64,000 nucleotides of DNA. Source: Pseudomonas sp. FP198 (GTDB taxonomy: Bacteria; Pseudomonadota; Gammaproteobacteria; Pseudomonadales; Pseudomonadaceae). The DNA lies in assembly GCF_030687895.1 (NCBI RefSeq), contig NZ_CP117452.1, forward strand, positions 5,385,001 to 5,449,000, written 5' to 3'. The notes under the pieces were generated by a model that made no database searches, was not told the DNA's origin, and saw only the letters and a program-made list of their open reading frames with translations. Both the position numbers and the translations under genes were made by a program. The first letter of the stretch is position 1. The number at the start of each line of letters is the position of its first letter. This document shows positions 1 to 9,496 of this stretch, in pieces.

Positions 1-1358
1 ATGAGGGCGGCATGAGCCCGGATGATCAGGCCCGTGCGCATTTCGCCTTCTCCCTGCTCAACGACGCGGTATCGCCGTCCAATACCCTGCTCAATCCGCT
101 GGCGATCAAGGAGCTGTTCAATTCCGGAGGCAGCAGCCTGATTCGCGGGATCAGCCATCTGGTCGACGACTTGCTGCACAACGACGGCTTGCCCCGGCAA
201 GTCACGCCACAAGCCTTTGAAGTCGGCAAGACTCTGGCGACCACACCCGGCGCAGTGGTGTTTCGCAACGAGCTGCTGGAACTGATCCAGTACAAGCCGA
301 TGAGCGAAAAACAATACGCCACGCCGCTGCTGATCGTGCCGCCGCAGATCAACAAGTTCTACATCTTCGACCTGAGCCCTTCCAACAGCTTCGTCCAGTA
401 CGCCCTGAAAAACGGCTTGCAGGTGTTCATCATCAGTTGGCGAAACCCGGACGTGCGCCATCGGGAATGGGGCCTGTCCAGTTATGTCGAGGCGACGGAA
501 GAGGCCATGAACGTCTGCCGGGCGATCACCGGCGCCCGCGAGGTCAACCTCATGGGCGCCTGCGCCGGCGGCATGACCATCGCCGCCCTGCAGGGCCATC
601 TGCAAGCCAAGCGCCAACTGCGCCGGGTGGCCAGCGCCACCTACCTGGTGAGCTTGCTGGACAGCGAGATCGAGAGCCCGGCCACGCTGTTCATCGACGA
701 ACAGACCCTCGAAGCCGCCAAGCGCCGCTCCTACCAGAAAGGCATTCTCGATGGCCGCGACATGGCCCGGGTCTTCGCCTGGATGCGGCCCAACGATTTG
801 ATCTGGACCTACTTCGTCAACAACTACCTGCTGGGCAAGGAGCCGCCGGCGTTCGATATTCTCTACTGGAACAACGACTGCACGCGGCTTCCGGCGGCCT
901 ATCACGGCGACCTGCTGGATTTTTTCAAGCACAACCCGCTGACACGGCCGGGCGCCCTGGAAGTGTGCGGCACGCCTATCGACTTGCAGAAAGTCACCGT
1001 GGACAGCTTCAGCGTGGCCGGTATCAACGACCACATCACGCCGTGGGACGCGGTGTACCGCTCGACGTTGCTGCTGGGCGGCGAACGACGTTTCGTGCTG
1101 TCCAACAGCGGACACGTCCAGAGCATCCTCAACCCGCCAGGCAACCCCAAGGCCAACTACATCGAGAATCCGAAACTGAGCAGCGACCCCCGAGCCTGGT
1201 ACTACGACGCCAAGCACATCGAGGGCAGTTGGTGGACCCAATGGCTGGGCTGGATCCAGGAGCGCTCCGGCGCCCAGCACGAAACGCAGATGACGCTGGG
1301 CAACGCGAAATACCCGGCCCTGGAAGCGGCCCCCGGAAATTACGTACGGGTACGCTGA
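1..1358 (+). CDS. phaC2: Class II poly(3-hydroxyalkanoate) synthase, 5'-truncated by the window edge
   Basis: Polymerises (R)-3-hydroxyacyl-CoA into medium-chain PHA at the granule surface. The reading frame is open to the left edge, and the first in-window Met (position 12) lies inside the family's N-terminal region, so roughly 110 residues are missing upstream. About 448 residues are visible, against about 560 for the family. The lipase-like box GACAGG is at visible residues 182-187 with the nucleophile Cys at codon 561-563. The remaining triad members are the Asp in GINDH and the His in SNSGH near the C-terminus. It is followed by phaD on the same strand, the usual phaC1-Z-C2-D order. I call it phaC2 rather than phaC1 from position directly before phaD. 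Confidence 0.93.
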   Translation, partial: EGGMSPDDQARAHFAFSLLNDAVSPSNTLLNPLAIKELFNSGGSSLIRGISHLVDDLLHNDGLPRQVTPQAFEVGKTLATTPGAVVFRNELLELIQYKPMSEKQYATPLLIVPPQINKFYIFDLSPSNSFVQYALKNGLQVFIISWRNPDVRHREWGLSSYVEATEEAMNVCRAITGAREVNLMGACAGGMTIAALQGHLQAKRQLRRVASATYLVSLLDSEIESPATLFIDEQTLEAAKRRSYQKGILDGRDMARVFAWMRPNDLIWTYFVNNYLLGKEPPAFDILYWNNDCTRLPAAYHGDLLDFFKHNPLTRPGALEVCGTPIDLQKVTVDSFSVAGINDHITPWDAVYRSTLLLGGERRFVLSNSGHVQSILNPPGNPKANYIENPKLSSDPRAWYYDAKHIEGSWWTQWLGWIQERSGAQHETQMTLGNAKYPALEAAPGNYVRVR

Positions 1359-1419
1359 ACGCCTGATCCCACGGTCGCACTGCGGGCCGTGGATGCACCT
1401 CACCGACCAAGAAGACCGG

Positions 1420-2040
1420 ATGAAAACCCGCGACCGAATCCTCGAATGTGCCCTGCAATTGTTCAACGAGAAGGGCGAGCCGAATGTTTCCACCCTCGAA
1501 GTCGCCAACGAGATGGGCATCAGCCCCGGCAACCTCTACTACCACTTCCACGGCAAGGAACCGCTGATACTCGGATTGTTCGAGCGATTCCAGGCCGAGC
1601 TCGCACCGCTGCTGGATCCGCCCGCCGATGCGCAACTGGCGCCGGAGGACTACTGGCTGTTCCTGCATTTGATCGTCGAGCGCCTGGCCCAATACCGGTT
1701 CCTGTTCCAGGACCTGTCGAACCTGGCGGGGCGCCTGCCGAAACTGGCCAAGGGGATCCGCCAGTTGCTCAACGCGTTGAAACGGACCCTGGCCTCATTG
1801 CTGGCGCAGCTCAAGGCCCAGGGCCTGCTGGTGAGCGACACCCAGGCACTCGGGCAACTGGTGGAGCAGATCACCCTGACGTTGCTGTTCTCGCTGGACT
1901 ATCAGCGGATCCTCGATCGCGAGGGCGAGGTTCGCCTGGTGGTCTATCAGGTCATGATGCTGGTGGCGCCGCACTTGCCGCCGACGGTCAAGGTTGCAAC
2001 CGAGCAGATGGCGTTGCGGTATCTGGAGGAGCATGAATAG
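1420..2040 (+). CDS. phaD: TetR-family regulator of the PHA cluster
   Basis: A 206-residue TetR-type DNA-binding protein, expected to activate the pha promoters. The N-terminal helix-turn-helix (about residues 20-50) contains EMGISPGNLYYHFHGK, typical of PhaD. The C-terminal part is an all-alpha ligand-binding region. The in-frame ATG at 1393 would add nine residues. I chose 1420 because it begins at MKTRDRIL, the normal PhaD start, and has AAGAAG just upstream. It sits 61 bp after phaC2 and converges on phaF across a shared terminator. Confidence 0.93.
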   Translation: MKTRDRILECALQLFNEKGEPNVSTLEVANEMGISPGNLYYHFHGKEPLILGLFERFQAELAPLLDPPADAQLAPEDYWLFLHLIVERLAQYRFLFQDLSNLAGRLPKLAKGIRQLLNALKRTLASLLAQLKAQGLLVSDTQALGQLVEQITLTLLFSLDYQRILDREGEVRLVVYQVMMLVAPHLPPTVKVATEQMALRYLEEHE

Positions 2041-2098
2041 CAGCGGCTGTGGCAGCCCCATTAACTCCCACAGTTTTAGTCTATAGCGCACATGAAAA

Positions 2099-2127
2099 CG
2101 CCCGACCTTCACAGGCCGGGCGTTTTT
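2099..2127. terminator. Bidirectional Rho-independent terminator between phaD and phaF
   Basis: CGCCCG at 2099-2104 pairs with CGGGCG at 2117-2122, followed by five T. On the other strand the stem is followed by the complement of AAAA. It therefore serves both phaD (plus) and phaIF (minus). Confidence 0.85.
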
Positions 2128-2142
2128 GCATGTCCCGGAAAA

Positions 2143-3045
2143 TCAGGACTGACTGGTAGGCGTCGACGGAGCCGGCGCGGGAGTCTGAGTGGCTACCGGG
2201 GTTGGAGCCGAGGCGGAGTTTGCCGTGCTCGTCGGGGTGGCCGGTTTGGCGGTCGCAGTCGGCGCCTTGGGTGCGGCTGCTTTTGGCGCGGCCGCTTTTT
2301 TCACTGCGGGCTTTTTCGCCGCGGCCGGTTTGGCTGCGGCTTTTGCCGCTGGCTTGGCAGCCGGTTTGGCCGCAGCTGGTTTAGCCGCCGCCGTCTTGGC
2401 AGCTGGCTTGGCGGCAGGTTTGGCTGCAGTTTTTGCCGCGACGGGTTTGGCCGCCGCCTTGGCTGCAGGCTTGGCCGCTGCGGTTTTGGCTACTGGCTTG
2501 GCCGCTGCTTTGGCCGCAGGCTTGGCGACGGTTTTTGCCGCAGCCTTGACCAGTGGCTTGGCCGCCGTCTTCGCTGCAGGCTTGGCCGCCGCGGTCTTGG
2601 TTGCAGCGGGCTTGGTCGCGACCGGCGTGACCTTGGCCCCGGTGAGTTTTTCGATCTGCCTGGTCAGGGTGTCGACCTTGCTGTGCAGTTCCTTGACTTC
2701 ATTGCGGCTCGGCACGCCCAGGCGGGAAATTGCACTGTTCAGACGCTTGTCGAAAGCCCCTTCCAGCTCATCCCACTTGCCCAGTGCACGATCCTTCACG
2801 CCGCCCATGCGCGACTTGGTGGACTCGGCAGAATCCTTGGCGGCATCGACTTGTTTGCCGACCGCCGTCTTGGTGAGTTTTTCGGCCTTCTCGCCGTCCT
2901 TAACCAGGGACTCGAAGAGTTTGCTGCCGTCAGTGTCGATCTTCGAGTACACGCCTAAACCAGCAAGCCAGATTTTGCGGGAGTACTTTTCAATCTTCCC
3001 GGCCCACGAGCTGCCTTCTTTTTCGGTGATTTTCTTGCCAGCCAT
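2143..3045 (-). CDS. phaF: PHA granule-associated phasin with histone-H1-like tail
   Basis: A 300-residue phasin that coats PHA granules and, through its basic tail, binds DNA to help partition granules at division. The first ~140 residues form the amphipathic phasin domain (SRKIWLAGLGVYSKI), ending in a leucine-zipper-like segment (VKELHSKVDTLTRQIEKL). The rest is a long run of Lys-Pro-Ala-Ala-Lys type repeats. The start at 3045 (MAGKKITEKEG) is preceded by AAGGAGA, which overlaps the phaI stop; an upstream in-frame start at 3075 lies inside phaI. Cotranscribed with phaI 10 bp upstream. PhaD is the expected regulator. Confidence 0.95.
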   Translation of the reverse strand: MAGKKITEKEGSSWAGKIEKYSRKIWLAGLGVYSKIDTDGSKLFESLVKDGEKAEKLTKTAVGKQVDAAKDSAESTKSRMGGVKDRALGKWDELEGAFDKRLNSAISRLGVPSRNEVKELHSKVDTLTRQIEKLTGAKVTPVATKPAATKTAAAKPAAKTAAKPLVKAAAKTVAKPAAKAAAKPVAKTAAAKPAAKAAAKPVAAKTAAKPAAKPAAKTAAAKPAAAKPAAKPAAKAAAKPAAAKKPAVKKAAAPKAAAPKAPTATAKPATPTSTANSASAPTPVATQTPAPAPSTPTSQS

Positions 3046-3055
3046 CCCGTTCTCC

Positions 3056-3478
3056 TTAATGTTTACGCGCGACACGTTCGAGCAATGCCGTCAGCTCATC
3101 GAGCTTAGCAGAGAGTGTCTCAACGTCATGTTTAGACGGAATGCCGATACGATTCAAGGCACTTGCAACACGCGCATCGAATACCTTCTCGACTTTGTCG
3201 AGTTGAACTTCGACGCGGGCCTTGAAAGTATTGACGTCGGTCTTGGCTTCGATCAGTTCGCTGTTCGCCGCTTCAAGTTTCCCGGCAATGTTCTTTTTGC
3301 CTTTGGTTTCAATAACTTCACCGGCCTTGACCAGCTCCTTGAAGTATTCGCCGCCCTCCTGACCGACCTTGATATAAGCGCCCAGGCCCGCCAGCCAGAT
3401 CTTGCGCGCGTACGTTTTCACGTCGCCCAGCGTGGAAGATTCAACGTCGGTTTTTTTCTTCAGAATAACTTTGGCCAT
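3056..3478 (-). CDS. phaI: PHA granule phasin PhaI
   Basis: A 140-residue small phasin, first gene of the phaIF operon, acting at the PHA granule surface. The segment ARKIWLAGLGAYIKVGQEGGEYFKELVKAGE matches the N-terminal domain of PhaF, with which it is paralogous but lacks the basic tail. The start at 3478 (MAKVILKKK) has AGGTGCACC just upstream. The longer in-frame extension to 3538 is not expected in the family. Its expression is normally PhaD-dependent; I could not pick out a convincing operator. Confidence 0.94.
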   Translation of the reverse strand: MAKVILKKKTDVESSTLGDVKTYARKIWLAGLGAYIKVGQEGGEYFKELVKAGEVIETKGKKNIAGKLEAANSELIEAKTDVNTFKARVEVQLDKVEKVFDARVASALNRIGIPSKHDVETLSAKLDELTALLERVARKH

Positions 3479-3603
3479 GGTGCACCTCACTCGAAGACAG
3501 GTTTGAGCAACTGCCCGCACACGGTCGGGCTCAGGCACAAAGTAGTGAGAATAATTAGAAAGGGCACCCTAACAACTGACATAAAACCTGGCGCGATGAT
3601 TCC

Positions 3604-3694
3604 CTGTGGGAGCGAGCCTGCTCGCGAAAGCGGTATGTCATTCAACATCAATGTTGCTGATTCATCGCATTCGCGAGCAGGCTCGCTCCCACAG
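3604..3694. repeat. REP doublet (inverted pair, GTGGGAGCGAGC type)
   Basis: Two REP palindromes in opposite orientation, CTGTGGGAGCGAGCCTGCTC and its reverse complement, about 45 bp apart. It lies between phaI and the next minus-strand gene. Confidence 0.9.
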
Positions 3695-3734
3695 TTGATA
3701 GATAGGCGCTGGACTTCAGTCCTCTGCACTTGAA

Positions 3735-4010
3735 TCAAGCCAACGCCTTGTCCAGCGCCTTTTCGATTTCCGTCTTGATTGTCCCGCTCATGGCCGACAT
3801 CAACATGCCCAGTTCCACATCGACGCGGATCGAATCCTCGCCCACATGCACTTCACCCTTGACCCCGGAACGCTTGAGCTTCAGCGTGTCGCCTTCCCAC
3901 TTGGGTTCCAGGCCATAGCTGTCGGACAGTTTCTGGGCCAGCTTGTCGGCCTTTTCGCGGGCCGCTTCCTTGCCCAGGTCATGGGCACGCTCAACAGTAA
4001 TACGGGCCAT
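3735..4010 (-). CDS. Polyhydroxyalkanoic acid system family protein
   Basis: A 91-residue small cytosolic protein of the PHA-granule-region family that accompanies pha genes in pseudomonads. Visible features are an N-terminal amphipathic helix ([18 protein letters not shown]), a central beta-rich stretch ([20 protein letters not shown]) and a C-terminal Lys/Ala helix. It lies upstream of phaI on the same strand, separated by a REP doublet, so it probably has its own promoter. Its molecular role is not established. Confidence 0.85.
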   Translation of the reverse strand: MARITVERAHDLGKEAAREKADKLAQKLSDSYGLEPKWEGDTLKLKRSGVKGEVHVGEDSIRVDVELGMLMSAMSGTIKTEIEKALDKALA

Positions 4011-4165
4011 CTGTTAACTCCTGCTTGATCGAGACTTGCCTGAACGTTTGCGACCCTGCCTGCGTCAAAACGTCCGGGCGGTGGCTCATCTTACCTGCAG
4101 CCTTGCCAAGACAAAGCCCTCCACCGGGATTAGAATGTCCCGCATTCTTTTTTGGTGACCGCGAT

Positions 4166-4936
4166 ATGACTGATCAGCGCAAAGGCAGCGATGCCGAACC
4201 CACCACACACTTCGGCTTCAAGAACGTGCCGGAAAGCCAGAAAGCGGAGAAAGTCGCCGAGGTTTTCCACTCGGTGGCCGCCAAGTACGACTTGATGAAC
4301 GACCTGCTCTCGGGCGGCATGCATCGCCTCTGGAAGCGTTTCGCGATCGAGCTGTCGGGCGTGCGCAGCGGCAACCGCGTGCTGGACATTGCCGGCGGCA
4401 CGGGTGACCTGACTAAAAAGTTCTCCCACATCGTCGGCCCCACCGGCCATGTGGTGCTCGCCGACATCAACGAATCCATGCTCAAGGTCGGCCGTGACCG
4501 CCTGCTCGACCTGGGCGTGGCCGGCAACGTCGAGTTCGTCCAGGCCGACGCCGAGAAGCTGCCGTTCCCCGACAACCATTTCGATTGCGTGACCATCGCC
4601 TTCGGCCTGCGTAACGTCACCCACAAGGAAGACGCCCTGCGCTCGATGCTGCGCGTGCTCAAGCCCGGTGGCCGGCTGTTAGTACTGGAGTTTTCCAAGC
4701 CGACCAACGCGTTGATGTCCAAGGCCTATGACGCCTACTCGTTTGCCTTCATGCCGTTGATGGGCAAGCTGATCACCAACGACGCGGAAAGTTATCGCTA
4801 CCTGGCCGAATCGATCCGCATGCACCCCGACCAGGAAACGCTGAAGTCGATGATGGTCGAAGCCGGTTTCGATCGGGTGACCTACCACAACATGACTTCC
4901 GGCATCGTCGCCCTGCACCGCGGTATCAAGCCCTGA
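4166..4936 (+). CDS. ubiE: Ubiquinone/menaquinone C-methyltransferase UbiE
   Basis: A 256-residue SAM-dependent C-methyltransferase of ubiquinone biosynthesis. The Rossmann motif [16 protein letters not shown] is near residues 72-86, followed by the acidic VLADIN and the UbiE signature regions [17 protein letters not shown] and [17 protein letters not shown]. The start at 4166 gives MTDQRKG and the standard family length; an earlier in-frame ATG at 4025 would add 47 unlikely residues. The stop overlaps the ubiJ start by one base (TGATG), so translation is coupled. Confidence 0.97.
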   Translation: MTDQRKGSDAEPTTHFGFKNVPESQKAEKVAEVFHSVAAKYDLMNDLLSGGMHRLWKRFAIELSGVRSGNRVLDIAGGTGDLTKKFSHIVGPTGHVVLADINESMLKVGRDRLLDLGVAGNVEFVQADAEKLPFPDNHFDCVTIAFGLRNVTHKEDALRSMLRVLKPGGRLLVLEFSKPTNALMSKAYDAYSFAFMPLMGKLITNDAESYRYLAESIRMHPDQETLKSMMVEAGFDRVTYHNMTSGIVALHRGIKP

Positions 4937-5553
4937 TGCTGCTCACCGGGCTGCTCGCCAGTGTTGAACTCGGTATCAACCGGGTCCTGCGCCTGGACAG
5001 CACGGCGCCGATGCGCCTGGCGCATTTGAGCGGCAAGGTGATTGCCGTCGACTGCCGCAGCCCGGCGTTGCAGCTGTTCATCCTGCCCAGCGACGAAGGC
5101 CTGATGCTTGCCACCCACTGGGAGGCCGAGGCCGACTGCACGCTGCGCGCCCCGGCATCGAGCCTGCTGGAGTTAGCGCTGAGCAAGAACAAGACCGCGG
5201 TGCTGCACAGCCCCGACGTCGAGCTCGACGGCGACAGCGGCGTGCTGCTGGAGCTGGCGGCGATTCTCCAGGACCTGGAACTGGACTGGGAATACGAAGT
5301 GTCCCGTTGGATCGGTCCGGTCGCCACCCAATTGCTCAGTGGCCATCTGCGCAGTCGCAGCCGCTGGTACCGCCAGGGCTTCGCCAGCCTCGGACAGAAT
5401 CTGAGTGAATACCTGGCCGAGGAATCGCGTACGCTCGTAGGCCAACGCGAAGCCCAGGCCCGTTTTGCCGAACTGGACCAGATCAAGCTCGATCTGGAAC
5501 GACTCGAGGCGCGTTTCGAGCGCCTTTCCCGATCCCTTGAACCCAAGCGATAA
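4936..5553 (+). CDS. ubiJ: Ubiquinone biosynthesis accessory factor UbiJ (SCP2 domain)
   Basis: A 205-residue accessory protein thought to bind lipid intermediates and scaffold the aerobic Ubi enzyme complex with UbiK. Residues ~10-105 have the SCP2 sterol-carrier-like fold (HWEAEADCTLRAPASSLLEL). The C-terminal ~50 residues form a charged coiled coil (FAELDQIKLDLERLEARFERL) of the kind used to pair with UbiK. It is the middle gene of ubiE-ubiJ-ubiB, sharing one base with ubiE and leaving 3 bp to ubiB. Confidence 0.92.
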   Translation: MLLTGLLASVELGINRVLRLDSTAPMRLAHLSGKVIAVDCRSPALQLFILPSDEGLMLATHWEAEADCTLRAPASSLLELALSKNKTAVLHSPDVELDGDSGVLLELAAILQDLELDWEYEVSRWIGPVATQLLSGHLRSRSRWYRQGFASLGQNLSEYLAEESRTLVGQREAQARFAELDQIKLDLERLEARFERLSRSLEPKR

Positions 5554-5556
5554 CGC

Positions 5557-7161
5557 ATGAAGCTGCTTGCCGTCCGCCGTCTGTTGCGCATCCAGCGCGT
5601 CGTGATCCGCTACCGCCTCGATGACCTGCTGTTCGCCCTGCCGCTGCCCTGGTTTCTCCTGGCACTGCGCTTTGTGCTGCCGTGGCGCTGGTTCCCCCGT
5701 CGAACCCTGGACTTGAGCCGCGGCGCACGCCTGCGCCTGGCCTTGCAGGACCTGGGGCCGATCTTCATCAAGTTCGGGCAGATCCTCTCGACCCGTCGCG
5801 ACCTATTGCCCGAAGACATCGCCGACGAACTGATGCTGCTGCAGGATCGCGTGCCGCCCTTCGACTCGAAACTGTCGGTAGCGCTGATCGAGGCGCAGTT
5901 GGGCAAGAAGATCAGCGAAGTCTTCAGCCGTTTCGACGTCGAGCCGCTGGCTTCGGCGTCGGTCGCCCAGGTCCACGCCGCCCAGCTCAAGACGGGTGAA
6001 GAAGTGGTGGTCAAGGTGATCCGCCCGGGCCTCAAGCCGATCATTGCCCAAGACCTGGCCTGGCTGTTCATCCTTGCCCGCGCCGCCGAGCGGGTGTCAG
6101 CCGATGCACGCCTGCTACACCCGGTGGATGTGGTCCAGGACTATGAAAAAACCATCTTCGATGAGCTCGACCTGCTGCGCGAGGCCGCCAACGCCAGCCA
6201 GCTGCGACGCAATTTCGAGGGCTCGCCACTGCTGTACGTGCCGCAAGTCTATTGGGACTGGTGCCGGCCGAAAGTGCTGGTGATGGAGCGCATCTACGGC
6301 ATTCAGGTGACCGACCTGGCAACCCTTGCCGACCAGCGCACCGACATGAAACTGCTTGCCGAGCGCGGCGTGGAGATTTTCTTCACCCAGGTGTTTCGCG
6401 ACAGTTTCTTCCACGCCGACATGCACCCGGGCAACATCTTCGTCAGCACCGTGCAACCGTGGAGCCCGCAGTACATCGCCATCGACTGCGGCATCGTCGG
6501 CAGCCTCACCCCCGAGGACCAGGATTACCTGGCCCGCAACCTGTTCGCCTTCTTCAAGCGTGACTACCGCCGCGTCGCGCAGTTGCACATCGATTCGGGC
6601 TGGGTGCCGGCCGAGACCAAGCTCAACGAATTCGAAGCGGCGATCCGCACCGTGTGCGAACCGATCTTCGAAAAACCGTTAAAAGATATTTCATTCGGCC
6701 AGGTGCTGATGCGCCTGTTCCAGACTGCGCGCCGCTTCAACATGGAGGTCCAGCCGCAGTTGGTGTTGCTGCAAAAAACCCTGTTGAACATCGAGGGCCT
6801 CGGTCGCCAGCTGTACCCGGACCTAGACTTGTGGAACACCGCCCAGCCCTTCCTCGAACGCTGGATGCGCGAGCGCGTCAGCCCCAAAGCCTTGCTGGGC
6901 AACGTCCAGAGCCAGTTTGAGCAGATTCCGCACCTGGCCAACATGACCCGCGACCTGCTCGAGCGGATGTCCCAGCCCCATGCCCATGACCCTGCTCCAC
7001 CCTGGAAACAGCGGCGCGACGATTGGTTCCTGCGCCTGCTTGGCGCGGCTCACCTGGGTGGCGGCGCCGTGCTGGCCGCCGGTGGCCCGTTGAGCGAACT
7101 GGGCCATTGGCCCGCCGGGATCATGGTGGCCGTCGGTTTGTATCTGGTCGTTCGTCGATAG
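5557..7161 (+). CDS. ubiB: Ubiquinone biosynthesis regulatory kinase-like ATPase UbiB
   Basis: A 534-residue membrane-associated atypical kinase of the ADCK/UbiB family, supporting ubiquinone biosynthesis. The family KxGQ motif is present ([14 protein letters not shown], about residues 71-84), as are SVAQVHAA, the catalytic-loop equivalent [10 protein letters not shown] and the metal-binding IDCGIVG. The last ~40 residues are hydrophobic ([12 protein letters not shown], then [12 protein letters not shown]) and form the usual C-terminal membrane anchor. Last gene of ubiEJB. Confidence 0.96.
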   Translation: MKLLAVRRLLRIQRVVIRYRLDDLLFALPLPWFLLALRFVLPWRWFPRRTLDLSRGARLRLALQDLGPIFIKFGQILSTRRDLLPEDIADELMLLQDRVPPFDSKLSVALIEAQLGKKISEVFSRFDVEPLASASVAQVHAAQLKTGEEVVVKVIRPGLKPIIAQDLAWLFILARAAERVSADARLLHPVDVVQDYEKTIFDELDLLREAANASQLRRNFEGSPLLYVPQVYWDWCRPKVLVMERIYGIQVTDLATLADQRTDMKLLAERGVEIFFTQVFRDSFFHADMHPGNIFVSTVQPWSPQYIAIDCGIVGSLTPEDQDYLARNLFAFFKRDYRRVAQLHIDSGWVPAETKLNEFEAAIRTVCEPIFEKPLKDISFGQVLMRLFQTARRFNMEVQPQLVLLQKTLLNIEGLGRQLYPDLDLWNTAQPFLERWMRERVSPKALLGNVQSQFEQIPHLANMTRDLLERMSQPHAHDPAPPWKQRRDDWFLRLLGAAHLGGGAVLAAGGPLSELGHWPAGIMVAVGLYLVVRR

Positions 7162-7242
7162 CCAGCACCGGTTCACGCTGGCACACTGTTTCAACGCTGG
7201 GCCCGCCGACTGGAAGTGCGCGGCCCATGGTCGGAGTCGAAG

Positions 7243-7641
7243 ATGAAAAACTGGCAGGACGAGATCAAATGGGACGCCGACGGCCTGGTGCCGGCGATCG
7301 CCCAGGATCACAAGACCGGGCGTGTGCTGATGATGGCCTGGATGAACCGCGAGGCGCTGGCCCTGACCGCCGCCGAGAATCGCGCCATCTATTGGTCACG
7401 TTCCCGTGGCAAGCTGTGGCGCAAGGGTGAAGAGTCCGGGCACGTGCAACACCTGCACGAGATGCGCCTGGATTGCGACGGCGACGTCATTATCCTGATG
7501 GTCGAACAGGTCGGTGAAATCGCCTGCCATACCGGCCGTCAAAGCTGCTTCTATCGTGTCTTCGAGAACGGCGACTGGAAAACCGTCGACCCGGTACTCA
7601 AGGACCCGCACGCCATCTATTCAGGACACAACCATGAGTGA
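7243..7641 (+). CDS. hisI: Phosphoribosyl-AMP cyclohydrolase
   Basis: A 132-residue enzyme of histidine biosynthesis (third step), opening the purine ring of phosphoribosyl-AMP. The zinc and magnesium ligands lie in RLDCDGD and [10 protein letters not shown], and [17 protein letters not shown] is the family core. The start at 7243 gives [10 protein letters not shown]; the ATG nine codons upstream is less typical. Unlike the fused enteric HisIE, hisI and hisE are separate here and overlap by 8 bp. Confidence 0.96.
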   Translation: MKNWQDEIKWDADGLVPAIAQDHKTGRVLMMAWMNREALALTAAENRAIYWSRSRGKLWRKGEESGHVQHLHEMRLDCDGDVIILMVEQVGEIACHTGRQSCFYRVFENGDWKTVDPVLKDPHAIYSGHNHE

Positions 7642-7966
7642 CACCCTGACCCGCCTGGCCCAGGTGCTGGAAGAGCGCAAGGGCGCCGCGGCCGACAGCT
7701 CCTATGTCGCCAGCCTGTACCACAAGGGTTTGAACAAGATTCTGGAAAAGGTCGGCGAAGAGTCGGTCGAAACCATCATTGCCGCCAAGGACGCCGCCAT
7801 CAGCGGCGACTGCAGCGACGTGATCTACGAGACCGCTGACCTGTGGTTCCACAGCCTCGTGATGCTCGCCCAACTGGGGCAGCATCCGCAGGCCGTACTG
7901 GATGAACTGGACCGTCGCTTCGGTCTGTCCGGGCACGTCGAGAAAGCCTCGCGCCCGTCCGCCTGA
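7634..7966 (+). CDS. hisE: Phosphoribosyl-ATP pyrophosphatase
   Basis: A 110-residue enzyme hydrolysing phosphoribosyl-ATP to phosphoribosyl-AMP (second step of histidine synthesis). The all-alpha MazG-like metal site is visible as [15 protein letters not shown] and [12 protein letters not shown]. It starts inside the end of hisI, so the two are translationally coupled. It is followed 24 bp later by tatA, the hisIE-tatABC arrangement found in pseudomonads. Confidence 0.96.
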   Translation: MSDTLTRLAQVLEERKGAAADSSYVASLYHKGLNKILEKVGEESVETIIAAKDAAISGDCSDVIYETADLWFHSLVMLAQLGQHPQAVLDELDRRFGLSGHVEKASRPSA

Positions 7967-7990
7967 TCAACTTTTGAGAGGAATAGCCAC

Positions 7991-8278
7991 ATGGGTATTT
8001 TTGACTGGAAACACTGGGTCGTCATTCTGGTGGTCGTGGTGCTGGTGTTCGGCACCAAGAAACTGAAAAACCTCGGCACCGATGTCGGTGAGTCGATCAA
8101 GGGCTTTCGCAAGGCCATGAACGATGACGAGAAACCGGCCGACCCACAGGTCACTCCGTCGCAACCGGTACAACCGGCCCAACCGGTACACCCACAGGCC
8201 ACTCAGCCGGTGAATGCGCCGAACACCATCGACGTGCAGGCGCAGAAAGTCGAAGAGCCAACCCGCAAAGACTCGTGA
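7991..8278 (+). CDS. tatA: Sec-independent protein translocase subunit TatA
   Basis: A 95-residue pore-forming subunit of the twin-arginine translocase for folded proteins. A single N-terminal membrane helix ([17 protein letters not shown]) is followed by the FG hinge and an amphipathic helix ([18 protein letters not shown]). The tail is a Pro/Gln/Val-rich low-complexity segment with repeated QPVQP-like units. GAGAGG lies about 10 bp upstream of the start. First gene of tatABC. Confidence 0.95.
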   Translation: MGIFDWKHWVVILVVVVLVFGTKKLKNLGTDVGESIKGFRKAMNDDEKPADPQVTPSQPVQPAQPVHPQATQPVNAPNTIDVQAQKVEEPTRKDS

Positions 8279-8288
8279 GCACTGACTA

Positions 8289-8702
8289 ATGTTTGGGATC
8301 AGCTTCACTGAACTGCTGCTCGTCGGCCTCGTCGCCCTGCTGGTACTGGGGCCCGAACGCCTGCCGGGCGCTGCGCGCACCGCCGGTCTGTGGATCGGGC
8401 GCCTGAAGCGCAGCTTCAATGCGATCAAACAGGAAGTTGAACGTGAAATCGGTGCCGACGACATTCGTCGGCAACTGCACAACGAACACATCCTGTCCCT
8501 GGAACAGGAAGCACGGAAGATCTTCTCGCCGGCCCAGCAGGAGCCGACGCCGGTCCAGCCCGTGGCCGAGCCGACGATTGCTCCCCAGGTCCCGGCGGTC
8601 GAAGCTGCGCCAGTGGTGGTTGAACCGGCCAAACCGGTTGATCTGGTGACCGCGACGCCCCCGATTCCCAACGACTCCACTCTGCCGCCGCGAGCCCCAT
8701 GA
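8289..8702 (+). CDS. tatB: Sec-independent protein translocase subunit TatB
   Basis: A 137-residue partner of TatC in the receptor complex for twin-arginine signal peptides. The N-terminal helix [20 protein letters not shown] ends in GPERLP, the TatB signature, followed by an amphipathic helix and a Pro/Val/Ala-rich tail. It starts 10 bp after tatA, and its stop overlaps the tatC start by 4 bp (ATGA). Confidence 0.96.
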   Translation: MFGISFTELLLVGLVALLVLGPERLPGAARTAGLWIGRLKRSFNAIKQEVEREIGADDIRRQLHNEHILSLEQEARKIFSPAQQEPTPVQPVAEPTIAPQVPAVEAAPVVVEPAKPVDLVTATPPIPNDSTLPPRAP

Positions 8703-9496
8703 GCGATATCCCTGAAAACGACCAGCCGATGCCGCTGGTATCGCACCTCACCGAGTTGCGCACCCGCCTGCTGCGCTGCGTCGCGGCGGTGTTCATCATC
8801 TTTGCCGGGCTGTTTGCCTTCACCCAGCAGATCTACACCTTCGTCTCCACGCCGCTGCGCGAGTACCTGCCGGTAGGCGCGACAATGATCGCCACCGATG
8901 TGTCGTCGCCGTTCCTGACGCCGCTGAAACTGACGATGATGGTCTCGCTGTTCCTGGCGATCCCGGTGATCCTGCATCAGATCTGGGGCTTCATCGCCCC
9001 GGGCCTGTACAAGCATGAAAAACGCATCGCCGTGCCGCTGCTGGTGTCGAGCATCCTGCTGTTCTACACCGGCATGGCCTTCGCCTACTTCTTCGTATTC
9101 CCGCTGATCTTCAAGTTCTTCGCCGCCGCCACCCCGGCAGGCGTGGAAATGATGACCGACATTACCAGCTACCTGGATTTCGTCATGACGCTGTTCTTCG
9201 CCTTTGGCGTGGCGTTCGAGATTCCCGTAGCGGTGGTATTGCTGGTGTGGATCGGCGTGGTCGACGTCGCCTACCTGAAGAAGATCCGCCCGTACGTGAT
9301 CATCGGTTGCTTCGTGGTCGGCATGATCCTCACGCCGCCGGATATTTTCTCCCAGACCTTGCTGGCCGTGCCGATGTGGCTGTTGTTCGAGATCGGCATC
9401 CTGTTTGGCGGCCTGGTGCGCAAACGCCGCGAAGAAGAACCCGAGGACCAGCCGGTCGACGACCACAACGACCAGCCGCCAGCGACCCAAGCGTGA
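8699..9496 (+). CDS. tatC: Sec-independent protein translocase subunit TatC
   Basis: A 265-residue inner-membrane receptor for Tat signal peptides. Six membrane helices are recognisable, with the conserved N-terminal [12 protein letters not shown] and the first periplasmic region. FALAF-like core segments ([18 protein letters not shown]) and [18 protein letters not shown] are typical. The C-terminal tail is charged ([12 protein letters not shown]). The end overlaps the GTG start of rsmE. Confidence 0.97.
   Translation: MSDIPENDQPMPLVSHLTELRTRLLRCVAAVFIIFAGLFAFTQQIYTFVSTPLREYLPVGATMIATDVSSPFLTPLKLTMMVSLFLAIPVILHQIWGFIAPGLYKHEKRIAVPLLVSSILLFYTGMAFAYFFVFPLIFKFFAAATPAGVEMMTDITSYLDFVMTLFFAFGVAFEIPVAVVLLVWIGVVDVAYLKKIRPYVIIGCFVVGMILTPPDIFSQTLLAVPMWLLFEIGILFGGLVRKRREEEPEDQPVDDHNDQPPATQA

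Noticed and set aside
1393..1419. Earlier start for phaD
   Set aside because: The nine extra residues are not typical of PhaD, and AAGAAG is positioned for the ATG at 1420.
2189..3733. A 514-codon open frame antisense to phaF and phaI
   Set aside because: It is a shadow of the Ala/Lys/Pro-rich repeat and GC-rich codons of phaF; the translated product is a low-complexity Ala/Gly/Leu run and continues through phaI and a REP.
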